Assembly: GCA_963702835.1 (NCBI GenBank)
Contig: OY969762.1
Location: forward strand, 434,001-498,000
Reading direction: 5' to 3'
Length of the DNA stretch: 64,000 bases
From: JAFGAV01 sp041479055
GTDB lineage: Bacteria; Acidobacteriota; Aminicenantia; Aminicenantales; JAFGAV01
Below are positions 34,740-42,946 of this stretch, in pieces (the first letter of the stretch is position 1; each line of letters opens with the position of its first letter). The notes beneath the pieces are model-generated. The model worked only from the letters and a program-made list of their open reading frames with translations, did no database searches and was not told the DNA's origin. Made by a program: the position numbers and the translations under genes.

Positions 34740-36188
34740 TCAGAGAGCGAGAATTTTTTCGTAGAGATGGACATAATCCTGGGCTGACCGCTCCCAGGAA
34801 AAATCACAGGCCATGGCATTCCGGATCAGGCGGCGCCATTTCTCCTGTTGCTTGTAGACCGCCACAGCCCGGCGGAGCGAGGAAACCAGGGCAGAGGCGC
34901 TATAGTCTTCGAACTTGAACCCGTTGCCCGTGTTCTTCTCAAGGTCGAATTCTTCAACCGTATCAGCCAGTCCGCCGGTCGCCCTCACCACCGGGATCGT
35001 CCCGTAACGGAGGCTGTACATCTGTGTCAAGCCGCAGGGCTCATAGCGCGAGGGAATGAGAAAAATATCGCTTCCGGCATAGATCTTGTGAGAAAGAGCT
35101 TCATCGAAGGCAATCCTCAGGCCGAGCCGCCGGGGATATTTCTTTTGGGCGGAACGCAGGGCATCCTGGAACACGGCTTCACCCGTGCCGAGGATGACGA
35201 GACAGACACCGGCCTTAAAGATACTATCAAGGGCCTCGCCGAGAATATCAAAGCCCTTCTGTCCGGCCAGCCGGGAGACCATGCCCACGACGGGGGAATC
35301 CGGATTGGCCGGCTGAAGAGAAAAGGCCTCGAGCAAATCCTTCTTGCATTCCGCTTTCCCTTGAAGGCTGTCGGCGTCAAATGTCTTGATAAGGAACCTG
35401 TCTCGCGAGGGATCCCAATCGGCATAATCGACGCCGTTGAGGATGCCGAAGAGGGCGGCGCGCCGCTTTCTTAAAAGCCCATCCAGGCGATAGCCGAATT
35501 CCGGCGTCTGGATCTCCTGGCTGTAGCGGGGGCTGACCGTGTTGACGGCGGTCGAGTAGAGCAGGCCGGCCTTGAGATAATTGACCTGGCCGTAGAATTC
35601 CAGGTCCTCCATGTTAAAGAGCAAATCGGGCAGGCCGACGCGGCCGAGGACACCCCGACCGAAGAGCCCCTGATAGGCCAGGTTGTGCACCGTAAAGAGA
35701 GAACGCGTTCGGGAGAAGAAAGGATCCCCTGCATAGGCAAACTTGAGATAGGCCAGAGCAATGGCCGTTTGCCAATCGTGGGCGTGGATGATGTCGGGAC
35801 GAAAATCGCAAGATCTGAGAGTCTCCAGAACGGCCCGGGCGAAAAAGGCGAAACGCTCTCCGTTGTCCGGATAATCGCCCTGCGGCGTGCCATAAAGATA
35901 ATTGCGGTCAAAATACTCGTCCTTCTCGATAAACAAGAAAGAGAGAGAACCCTCTCTCCGCTCCCAGACAGAGAAAGAGCTTTTTTGCCCCGCCCATTCT
36001 ATTTCCGACAGCGGTCCGACTTTTTGAAGAACGAAACCTTTCTTCCTCGTCTCTCGGTAGAGGGGAAGAAAAACTTTGATCTCCACGCCGAGCTGGCTCA
36101 AAAACTTGGGCAAGGCTCCGGCGACATCGGCCAAGCCGCCTGTCTTGGCAAAGGGCACAGCCTCAGAGGCGAGCAGGGCGACTTTCAT
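34740..36188 (-). CDS. glgA: Glycogen synthase (ADP-glucose type)
   Basis: GT5 glycogen/starch synthase, 482 residues. The N-terminus ASEAVPFAKTGGLADVAGALP carries the ADP-glucose-binding KTGGL. IIHAHDWQTAI and the C-terminal IPSRYEPCGLTQMYSLRYG, then TGGLADTVEE, are catalytic-domain signatures. It is transcribed toward galT, converging across a 39-nt gap. TATAAT lies only 9 nt before the ATG (36203-36198), so the transcript may be nearly leaderless; no clear -35 was found. It works with glgC and the GH57 branching enzyme. Confidence 0.95.
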   Translation of the reverse strand: MKVALLASEAVPFAKTGGLADVAGALPKFLSQLGVEIKVFLPLYRETRKKGFVLQKVGPLSEIEWAGQKSSFSVWERREGSLSFLFIEKDEYFDRNYLYGTPQGDYPDNGERFAFFARAVLETLRSCDFRPDIIHAHDWQTAIALAYLKFAYAGDPFFSRTRSLFTVHNLAYQGLFGRGVLGRVGLPDLLFNMEDLEFYGQVNYLKAGLLYSTAVNTVSPRYSQEIQTPEFGYRLDGLLRKRRAALFGILNGVDYADWDPSRDRFLIKTFDADSLQGKAECKKDLLEAFSLQPANPDSPVVGMVSRLAGQKGFDILGEALDSIFKAGVCLVILGTGEAVFQDALRSAQKKYPRRLGLRIAFDEALSHKIYAGSDIFLIPSRYEPCGLTQMYSLRYGTIPVVRATGGLADTVEEFDLEKNTGNGFKFEDYSASALVSSLRRAVAVYKQQEKWRRLIRNAMACDFSWERSAQDYVHLYEKILAL

Positions 36189-36264
36189 GGGGCGCGTATT
36201 ATAGCACAGGGCTATTCATCCTACATGCTTTCCCTGGCCGATTAATCGAAATTAAATAAGAGAG

Positions 36265-36314
36265 GGTGAGTGAGGGGTCTCGAACCCCCAACCTTCGGAT
36301 CCACAGTCCGATGC
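36265..36314. repeat. tRNA-His 3' fragment, att-like copy 1
   Basis: Fifty bp that match the 3' part of the tRNA-His gene at 42734-42783 with one mismatch, in the same orientation: 3' acceptor strand, T-arm and anticodon arm up to GATGC. This is the usual core left by tyrosine-recombinase integration. The CCA is not kept. The homology with copy 2 continues rightwards to about 36575, including AAGCGAATAAGGTG (36397-36410) and a decayed IS3 orfA remnant (about 36420-36500). These items account for the gap between glgA and the gene at 36846. Confidence 0.8.
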
Positions 36315-36732
36315 GCCGTGATATTGGTCGTTTCGGACACATTTTTGTCACAAAGCAGGCAGTGAAAGGCTTTTCTGGGCCCGAATATTACTTTTTAAGC
36401 GAATAAGGTGACGGATCGCATGTCCAATGTTCGTAACTGGCCAAGACGCACTACTGCCCCAAGCAACTTGCCAATGATTTGTCCCGGAGTCTACTTTGCC
36501 TAGCCTCTTGAGGCTTCTTTTTCAAGTTTATGCCCTTTGCAGTTGGACCGATTTTATGGGGGCAGGTCACCCTGGGTGTACTGAAATTATATTCAGAAAT
36601 CGATATTCAGCCGCCTAGCGCCGAGCTCGGTGGTCTGATATGATCACCTTTCAGGTGCCGTAGCCTGGCTCCATATTGGAGCATGGAGGAAGGCTAGCGC
36701 GAGAGCCAAACGCCGAACCGGCAGCTTGTCAT

Positions 36733-36761
36733 TTGAAATTCTTTACCGAATTGGCTAAAAT
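36733..36761 (+). promoter_or_regulatory. Promoter of secreted island protein 1
   Basis: TTGAAA (36733-36738), a 17-nt spacer, then TAAAAT (36756-36761). It lies 85 nt before the ATG at 36846 and suggests the gene is expressed. Confidence 0.6.
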
Positions 36762-36845
36762 TAAGCCCATCTGAATGCTGGTTGTCAGCTGAAGGCTTAA
36801 GGTTCAGCAAAGACAGCCATGACTAGCTCACGGGAGGTCGCTCTG

Positions 36846-37457
36846 ATGCATTTTCAAAAAGTCAATGTCGGGTCTCTGATGCTTGGGGTCTTGCTGGCTT
36901 TTACGGTCGGAAATGGCTTCAGTAACGCCGCGGCGCAAATCAGCTCAGAAAAATGGTTATATTTCAAGTTCAAGTCCGGACAGTTTTTTCGATATGAGAT
37001 GAAGTCGGAGAGGGGGCTCAAAGGCTGGCTAAGTATCAAAATCGAAGACGGGAGCAAGGGAGTCTTGAATGTAACTCTTGCCGGGAACTGGACGGGAGAG
37101 TTTTCGGAAACCGCTAAGCTGAAACCGGGCATGTCGCCTTTTGATCTCGTCTATGCCTTCAAGAACGCCGAGATCCCAAATGCCGCAGGCAGCCTTCTCA
37201 ACATCGACGCCGTTGTCGTTGACAATACGATGTGGAAGGACGGTTTTCACTGGGCTCAGGGCGACACATCCATTGACGTCAAGGGCGAGAAGGAATGTGC
37301 CGGGATCAAAGGGCTGCTTGTTGTTTACGGCAGCAAAGCCTTTGGAAGGGTTCAGAAGAGAACCTACGGCGTGAATTCCGATCTCCCCCTTCCTCTTTAT
37401 GCCGAGGTTCCTGCGGCCAACGATACCTGGACTTACACATTGGTGGAAAGAAAATAG
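36846..37457 (+). CDS. Secreted protein of unknown function (island)
   Basis: Exported protein of 203 residues with a signal peptide (about 1-30, ending near AAAQ). The mature part is rich in beta strands and polar residues, with no recognised motif and two cysteines at most. Segments such as FFRYEMKSERGLKGWLSIKI and DLPLPLYAEV suggest a lipocalin-like or beta-sandwich fold, but this is a guess. GGAGGT 7 nt before the ATG at 36846 decides the start over one 27 nt upstream. It lies between att-like copies 1 and 2 and is the only intact gene there. Confidence 0.75.
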   Translation: MHFQKVNVGSLMLGVLLAFTVGNGFSNAAAQISSEKWLYFKFKSGQFFRYEMKSERGLKGWLSIKIEDGSKGVLNVTLAGNWTGEFSETAKLKPGMSPFDLVYAFKNAEIPNAAGSLLNIDAVVVDNTMWKDGFHWAQGDTSIDVKGEKECAGIKGLLVVYGSKAFGRVQKRTYGVNSDLPLPLYAEVPAANDTWTYTLVERK

Positions 37458-37559
37458 ATTTAAGAAACCGACAAAACCGTTAAAAATGGCTCAGTTTAAA
37501 TGACTCAGGCTAAAAACTAGTATCAGGCTAAGTGATTCATAATCGAGAGGATCAGGTGG

Positions 37560-37609
37560 GGTGAGTGAGGGGTCTCGAACCCCTAACCTTCGGATCCACA
37601 GTCCGATGC
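37560..37609. repeat. tRNA-His 3' fragment, att-like copy 2
   Basis: Second 50-bp copy of the tRNA-His 3' end, with two mismatches, preceded by TGG (37557-37559), which is the CCA end in complement. The similarity to copy 1 extends about 300 bp to the right, through AAGCGAATAAGGTG (37692-37705). Just inside it (37627-37648) is a GGTCACATTTTGGTCACAAG motif, found in inverted form at 38791-38810. Confidence 0.85.
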
Positions 37610-37642
37610 CCCATCATATTGGTCATTCCGGTCACATTTTGG

Positions 37643-37804
37643 TCACAAGCTGAGCCGTGAAGGGCTTTTCTGGGCCCTAATATTACTTTTTAAGCGAATA
37701 AGGTGACGGATCGGATGTCCGATGTTGGCACCTTGACCGCGGAGTACCTCTGCCTCACGCAGCTTGCCGATGATCTGTTCCGGAGTGAACCGTATCCTGC
37801 CCAT
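37643..37804 (-). pseudogene. IS3-family transposase OrfA remnant
   Basis: Reading frame of 53 residues starting MGRIRFTPEQIIGKLREAEV. This is the well-known N-terminus of IS3-family OrfA, the helix-turn-helix part of the transposase. The match stops after about 28 residues and the frame continues through unrelated DNA up to the tRNA fragment. A TATAAT and a GGGAGAAAGAGG site lie upstream. A more decayed copy sits at about 36420-36500. Confidence 0.7.
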
Positions 37805-37957
37805 TAAGGCCTCTTTCTCCCAGGTTTTTCCTATTATACCTGGACCGATCTAAGGGGGGCGGGTCACTTAAGACGGCCATCTCTATTAGCAATGAGTTGA
37901 GACAACGAACCGAAGGCACTTCAATGAAAATCCATTTGCCGCAAATCTCCACTTCTA

Positions 37958-37987
37958 TTGACATTTCCCTCGGCGATGTGATATCAA
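37958..37987 (+). promoter_or_regulatory. Possible promoter of secreted island protein 2
   Basis: TTGACA (37958-37963) followed after 18 nt by TATCAA (37982-37987), about 97 nt before the ATG at 38084. The -35 is perfect, the -10 is 4 of 6. Apart from this, nothing else was recognised between 37870 and 38083. Confidence 0.4.
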
Positions 37988-38083
37988 TCTAGGTCGTAGA
38001 AAGGGGATAGATGCATCCGGAGGGGTAAGGACTTTATTCCAGGGAAAAGCAAAAGATACATCCTATTTTTCAGGAGGTCATTC

Positions 38084-38554
38084 ATGAAAAACTTCAGATG
38101 GTTGGTTTTGGTGCTTTTGCTCTTGTTTTCCACGTCATTCATTTCTTCGCAACAGGGCTATGAGATGATCTTACGGGGAGGAGGGGACCTCTATTTCACT
38201 TACACTCCTTTCTCCAACTTTTCCCCGGATCCACAGATATGGATAATGTTTAAGAAAGGTGGTCAAGCTGCAGGCCAACACCTTGAACAAAGAAATGCCC
38301 TGCAGCCGGGCCAGGCGGCTTGGCTTGACCGCCGCATTGAGGATAATGAGCCCGAAAGAATCATCATCACCGGAATCCCGGACTCAAAAATGAAAGAGTT
38401 CACCATCAGTTGGGCTTATGGCAAAGTCATGGGCCTCAGCTCGGCCATGCCATATCTGAGTGCCTTACAAGACCCCAATAAATTTGTGCCATTCGTAGTT
38501 TACAACGACGGCAGAGGAAATTTTATCGTTACCAAGATCGGCTCGGCCATATAA
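38084..38554 (+). CDS. Small secreted protein of unknown function (island)
   Basis: Exported protein of 156 residues. A clear signal peptide (about 1-22, MKNFRWLVLVLLLLFSTSF...) precedes a mature domain of about 130 residues without cysteine. No family recognised. The mature sequence alternates short strands with Asp/Gly turns, e.g. GGGDLYFTYTPFSNF and PERIIITGIPDS. CAGGAGG precedes the ATG. It is transcribed toward the composite kinase gene, so the two converge; no joint operon. Its presence inside the tRNA-His island suggests an accessory, possibly surface or defence role, but nothing in the sequence shows it. Confidence 0.7.
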   Translation: MKNFRWLVLVLLLLFSTSFISSQQGYEMILRGGGDLYFTYTPFSNFSPDPQIWIMFKKGGQAAGQHLEQRNALQPGQAAWLDRRIEDNEPERIIITGIPDSKMKEFTISWAYGKVMGLSSAMPYLSALQDPNKFVPFVVYNDGRGNFIVTKIGSAI

Positions 38555-38793
38555 TTTCTCTCGCCGAATCCGTCCTGCCGCTATCGGAATTTATTGAGGG
38601 TAATCCTTTGCATCATAGCGCTGTTTTGTCGGGGCGCCGCTGCTCACGGTATTACTATTTTTTGCAGTCAGAAAGCGCTTCAACAAAAAGGAAGAAAAAG
38701 CGCCTGACTTCGACTCCGACCCAGCCGGAGGACGTGGCGCTGAGGGTCCAGGTTTGGCTGTCAAATGACATTATGTAATTTGGGCAGTATGCT

Positions 38794-38946
38794 TGTGACC
38801 AAATTGTGACCATCCTGGGTATACTTCGGCATACTTTCGTATACCTCGGTATACCTCGGACTAAATTGTAAGTCTCTGATAAATCAGGCTATTACTTTAA
38901 TTTCTGGAGGTTAAGAGAACCGGCCGTTTTGCATCCGGAGTCCGTC
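38794..38946. repeat. 153-bp direct repeat flanking kinase gene, left copy
   Basis: Matches 42447-42598 in the same orientation at roughly 80-85 percent by eye. It opens with TGTGACCAAATTGTGACC, holds four tandem 10-bp units of the type TATACCTCGG (38820-38859), and ends TGCATCCGGAGTCCGTC. In one frame 38797-38871 reads DQIVTILGILRHTFVYLG..., a weak echo of a tyrosine-recombinase C-terminus. The rest of the gap 38555-38983 has no recognised gene. Confidence 0.7.
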
Positions 38947-38983
38947 AACTTCACCATGCTTCGGCTGAATCTATAGCCCGCTG

Positions 38984-41900
38984 CTACTTCACCGGTCCCA
39001 GGTAGCGGTCGAGCCAGGCCAGGGTTTCTTTAATACACTCATTTATCGGGACAAAATGGTCGGTATCAAAGAGCACCAATTTCTTCTGGTCTTTTGGTGT
39101 TCCCAAAAGGTCAAACATCGGCTTGGCGCTTGTTTCATAGGGAAAGCGGAGGTCGTATCTTCCGTTGAGCATCAAGGTTGGAATTCTGACCCGGCTGACA
39201 TAATTGAATTCGTTGGCTTCAGGCCGCGCGCTTCCGTCGAGACCCCCAACAGACAGAATGCTGGTTTTCAGGCGGCTCTCGACGGCGGTGACGATAACTC
39301 CCAATCTTGCTCCCCAACTGGCTCCATAGTAGGCGATTCTTTGGCTGTCAATATCCGGACGGGTCTCCAAATAGTCGATGCATCTTCTAAAATCCTTGAC
39401 GAGCTTGATCAGGAACTCGGCATATTGCCGCGAATTATCTCCGCCGTGAATGGCGGCGAGGGCATCATTGCCACGTTCAAAGGTGCCTTTAAGGACCGGG
39501 TATAGGACGGCTCGGCCGTTTTTGACGACCGGCGACAGCCGGCCGTCGAATTCCCAATACTTATCTATATCTTGGCTTGATCTTTGCTGGACAGAGCCGG
39601 AACCCGGGAAATATATCGCTATTTGGAAGGGAGGAGAACTGTTTTTGGGCAGGAAGAGGTAAGCGACTATCCGTTCGTTTTCATAAGCGGCGTTAAATGA
39701 TATTTTCTCTTGGACCCAGTCTTTGGAGCTCTCGTTTCGCCATTCCACCTGCGGTTTGAGGTCAGTTTTGTCATAGTTGAACTGTTCCTTGTAGACAGCA
39801 TAAATCGAATCAGAAACGGGCTTCTCTTTGTAAAAGTCCGGAGGTTCCCTAACTCTTGCCGATTCAAACGCAGACTTCGGGATTTTGTCGGGATCACGGT
39901 AGATGGCGCAGCGAAAACCGTTTTTCGGCGACCGGTCAAAAGGAGACGCTTGGCTCAAGTTATTGAACATATAGGCATAATCATTCCAGGCGCCGCCCCT
40001 GATGACCCGGCCTTTGGGTGCTTCATTGATGCACCACTCCCGGACGTTCCCGGCCATATCATAAGTCCCATAGGGACTCATACCGGGATAGCTTCCCACC
40101 GTCGTGGGGCCGTTGCCTTTGAAATTGCTCAGCGGAGTCAGGATGGCGACGAAGCCCCTCGTCAGCAATAATGCAGAGACTCCGCCCCTGGCGGCAAGCC
40201 GCCAATGATAGATGGTGGGGAGGCTTTTTCCCGCGTACTCCGCATAAGCAGCAGCTTCGTGCCAGCTGATCCCGGACACCGGGTAGTCACTCTGTCCCCC
40301 GGGATAATCTCCGGCCTGCCAGGTCGCCGGGCCAGCCCGACCGGTTTGGTCCACAAATTCCTTGACGGCATCCTCCCAAGCCAGCTCTTTTCCATCCTCG
40401 ATGAACTTCTGTTTCCAGTATTCTTTTTTCTGGTAGCCGCCCTTGACGAGGAATTCTTTGAATTGTCGATTGGTGACCTCGTAGGCATCCATGAAAAAAT
40501 CGCCGAGAACTCCCACACCGGCAATCTGCTCGCCTTGAACCCGCACCATACCAGGCGGAATATCTCCCTTTTTGTCCAGCACTCTCGCGATATTCTGCGG
40601 CACATACCGCCGGTCTCCCGTCAAGATCAAGTCGAACGTGGGAGCAGCCGCATCAACGGTTTCATACCCTTCCTTTTCCATCTTCCATCTGAAGAACCCG
40701 ATCGGCAGCCGGATATTTTCGAGGGGTGAGATGCCCAAATAGACCCATGGTTTTTCGGGAGACTTATATTCTTTCATAAAGATTCTGGCGCCCGGTGGTT
40801 CGGTCGTGATGGAGATGGTGACGGCAATTTTCGAGATGAACCCGGAAAGTTGAGAATCGTGGGGGATATATTTTTCTGCGTCTGCGGCGAGTTTGTACGC
40901 CTCGATATAATTATCTCGATCACCCTCAACGAGCTTTTCGATCTTCGGTAGCAGTTCTACTTTCGCCCGTTGGACTTTCGCGTGGCGATTGAGAACAGAA
41001 TAAATCAAGAAGCCGAGGGCGATGAGGATAAGAACAGCAGGAACGGCGACGAGAGGCTTACGGATGATGCGGAGGAAAGAACGAAGGTTGATAACACCGG
41101 CCTTCTCCTTTTCGAGAGCCGCATGGAGTTTCCTGAGGTCGGCCAGCATCTCAGCCGCCGAGCCGTATCGGTCGTCCACCTTCTTCTTCAGCGCCCGCTT
41201 GACGATCCTCTCAAGTTCTTCTGGCACCTTGGGCACGATCTCCTTGAGTGGCTTCGGCTCCTCATGGATGATATTATGGATGACCGCCGACTCCAGGTCC
41301 CCTCTGAACGGGAGCTTCCCGCTCGCCAGCTCAAATAGGACGACACCCAGCGACCAGATGTCCGTCCGCGTATCAACAGCCTCGCCTTTCGCCTGCTCGG
41401 GCGACATGTAGGCCACCGTCCCCATGGTCGAGCCCTCTTTCGTGACCATGGCTGCGCCGGCAACCCTGGCCAGGCCGAAGTCCATGATCTTCGCCTGCCC
41501 ATTGGCCGTCAGCATGATGTTCGCGCTCTTGATGTCTCTGTGGACAATCCCCTTCTTATGCGCCTCGTCCAGTCCGGCGCAGACCTGGAGGGCAATATCG
41601 AGCACGTGGTCGAATGGCAGAGGGCCCTTGGCAGCCTTCTCTCTCAGGCTTTCCCCTTCGACGTATTCCATCGAGATGAAAGCCTTTTCCGCTTGCTCGT
41701 CGACCTCATAGATAGTGCAGATGTTGGGATGAGAGAGGGCCGCCGCGGCCTGGGCCTCGATCATGAACCGCCTTCTGATGTCCTCGTCCAGGGCAAGCCC
41801 GGGCGGGAGGAACTTCAAGGCTACCGGACGTTTGAGCCGCGTGTCATCGGCCAGATAAACGACCCCCATCCCGCCCCGGCCGAGGACCTTGTTGATCTTG

Positions 41901-42055
41901 TAATGACCGGCGATCACGCTTCCGGAGGCAAGCTCCGCCGGTCCTTGGACGATTGTCCGGGTGAAGGAGGCCCCTCCCCCCGGAAACGGCGTCGCGCACT
42001 TGCGGCAAAACTTCGAATCTTCCAGATTCTCGATCCCACAAGATGGGCATTTCAT
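38984..42055 (-). CDS. Ser/Thr kinase - PEGA - SUMF1 - alpha/beta hydrolase fusion
   Basis: Composite protein of 1023 residues. Order: zinc ribbon (C3, C6, C17, C20); Hanks-type Ser/Thr kinase about 51-315, with GRGGMG loop, K81, catalytic HRDIKSAN (172-179) and DFG (192-194), all intact; membrane helix about 334-354; PEGA-like domain about 413-475; formylglycine-generating-enzyme-like (SUMF1) domain about 495-700; and an alpha/beta hydrolase domain about 770-1023 with nucleophile Ser in GASWG (near 909), Asp in NGRYDLRF (near 966) and His in DTDHFVP (near 999). The kinase is cytosolic and the rest should face the periplasm. Substrate unknown. A strong GGGGGGAGGTG precedes the ATG. It sits between two 150-bp direct repeats. 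Confidence 0.92.
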   Translation of the reverse strand: MKCPSCGIENLEDSKFCRKCATPFPGGGASFTRTIVQGPAELASGSVIAGHYKINKVLGRGGMGVVYLADDTRLKRPVALKFLPPGLALDEDIRRRFMIEAQAAAALSHPNICTIYEVDEQAEKAFISMEYVEGESLREKAAKGPLPFDHVLDIALQVCAGLDEAHKKGIVHRDIKSANIMLTANGQAKIMDFGLARVAGAAMVTKEGSTMGTVAYMSPEQAKGEAVDTRTDIWSLGVVLFELASGKLPFRGDLESAVIHNIIHEEPKPLKEIVPKVPEELERIVKRALKKKVDDRYGSAAEMLADLRKLHAALEKEKAGVINLRSFLRIIRKPLVAVPAVLILIALGFLIYSVLNRHAKVQRAKVELLPKIEKLVEGDRDNYIEAYKLAADAEKYIPHDSQLSGFISKIAVTISITTEPPGARIFMKEYKSPEKPWVYLGISPLENIRLPIGFFRWKMEKEGYETVDAAAPTFDLILTGDRRYVPQNIARVLDKKGDIPPGMVRVQGEQIAGVGVLGDFFMDAYEVTNRQFKEFLVKGGYQKKEYWKQKFIEDGKELAWEDAVKEFVDQTGRAGPATWQAGDYPGGQSDYPVSGISWHEAAAYAEYAGKSLPTIYHWRLAARGGVSALLLTRGFVAILTPLSNFKGNGPTTVGSYPGMSPYGTYDMAGNVREWCINEAPKGRVIRGGAWNDYAYMFNNLSQASPFDRSPKNGFRCAIYRDPDKIPKSAFESARVREPPDFYKEKPVSDSIYAVYKEQFNYDKTDLKPQVEWRNESSKDWVQEKISFNAAYENERIVAYLFLPKNSSPPFQIAIYFPGSGSVQQRSSQDIDKYWEFDGRLSPVVKNGRAVLYPVLKGTFERGNDALAAIHGGDNSRQYAEFLIKLVKDFRRCIDYLETRPDIDSQRIAYYGASWGARLGVIVTAVESRLKTSILSVGGLDGSARPEANEFNYVSRVRIPTLMLNGRYDLRFPYETSAKPMFDLLGTPKDQKKLVLFDTDHFVPINECIKETLAWLDRYLGPVK

Positions 42056-42268
42056 GATTCACCTCCCCCCGGGGAGATATCGGGCCGAATTCGGATAGAT
42101 GAAAAGCTTAGGACCTTGGTTTAGGTGGTCGTTTTTCTCCCTCGCCGGTTATCATAGCTAAGGAGACGCCGGCGGGTCAAGAAGCGGCTGGCAACCTTAA
42201 ATCGCCGACCTCTCCCCCAGGGCCAAAGTGAGGTCATGAGAATTATTCACTGCCAGCATCGGCGGCTA

Positions 42269-42466
42269 TCAAAACTTCTTGATAAGCGATACGCGGTGGG
42301 GGAGGCTTTTCTGCCATAGGGACAGTTTGAGGTGGTCGCACTTGGGGTATAGCATTAGGTTGACCTCGTACACTTTGCGGATCAAGCAGCCCAGCTTATG
42401 GAGGACAGGGGCATCATTAACCATCTCGAAGGATAGAGATGAAAACTGTGACCAAATTGTGACCAT
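42269..42466 (-). pseudogene. Transposase C-terminal remnant
   Basis: In a 65-codon frame the segment LHKLGCLIRKVYEVNLMLYPKC resembles the C-terminal zinc-ribbon part of IS91-like and related transposases (pattern I-x-K-V-Y-E-V-D-P-L-x-C-P-K-C). One cysteine of the pair is replaced and the remainder is lost, so it is a fossil. Together with the right-hand direct repeat it occupies the gap upstream of the kinase gene; nothing else recognised from 42056 to 42446. Confidence 0.45.
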
Positions 42467-42598
42467 CCTGGATATGCTTGGGCATACTTCTGTATACCTA
42501 CAGATACCTCGAGCTAAATTGTAAGACTCTGATAAATCAGACTATTACTTTGTTTTCTGGAGGTTGAGAGAATCGATTTTTTGCATCCGGAGTCCGTC
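42447..42598. repeat. 152-bp direct repeat flanking kinase gene, right copy
   Basis: Counterpart of 38794-38946. The four 10-bp units are more degenerate here (42473-42512). In frame, 42450-42524 reads DQIVTILDMLGHTSVYLQ..., closer to the L-G-H-x-S box of tyrosine recombinases than the left copy. A further TGTCACA-type pair is at 42636-42650. Confidence 0.7.
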
Positions 42599-42733
42599 GC
42601 CTTATCTCAGCGAAGTGCCTCTTCCCATGTCACAAATATGTCACAGATTCGGTTGAAAAGCGCGTAAACTACGGTATTGGAGCTGAAAGGAAGAAACAGG
42701 GCAAAGGATTGATATTAGAAGCGAATAAGGTGG

Positions 42734-42808
42734 GGTGAGTGAGGGGCCTCGAACCCCCAACCTTCGGATCCACAGTCCGATGCTCTAACCAGTTGAGCTA
42801 CACTCACC
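42734..42808 (-). tRNA. tRNA-His (GTG)
   Basis: Complete cloverleaf on the minus strand: 5' GGTGAGTG with the extra G(-1) pairing to C73, D-arm GCTC...GAGC, anticodon stem TCGGA/TCCGA with anticodon GTG, T-arm with TTCGAGG loop, acceptor CACTCAC. CCA is encoded (42733-42731). It decodes histidine codons. Its 3' 50 bp recur at 36265-36314 and 37560-37609, which marks it as an integration site. Confidence 0.97.
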
Positions 42809-42946
42809 GCCCAAAATGTGGACAAATTTTCGCATTTTATGGGGGAAATTGTCAACTTCGCCAGATAAGGGGACACAACACTTAATTCGTTAGAAAAAAG
42901 GGGATACGATACTCAATTCAAGTGAATTGAGTTCATGTCCGCTTTT

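Noticed and set aside
42734..42808. CRISPR-like interpretation of the repeated 50-bp units
   Set aside because: Only three copies spaced by 1.3 and 5.2 kb, and they are tRNA-His 3' ends. No cas genes or short regular spacers anywhere in the window.
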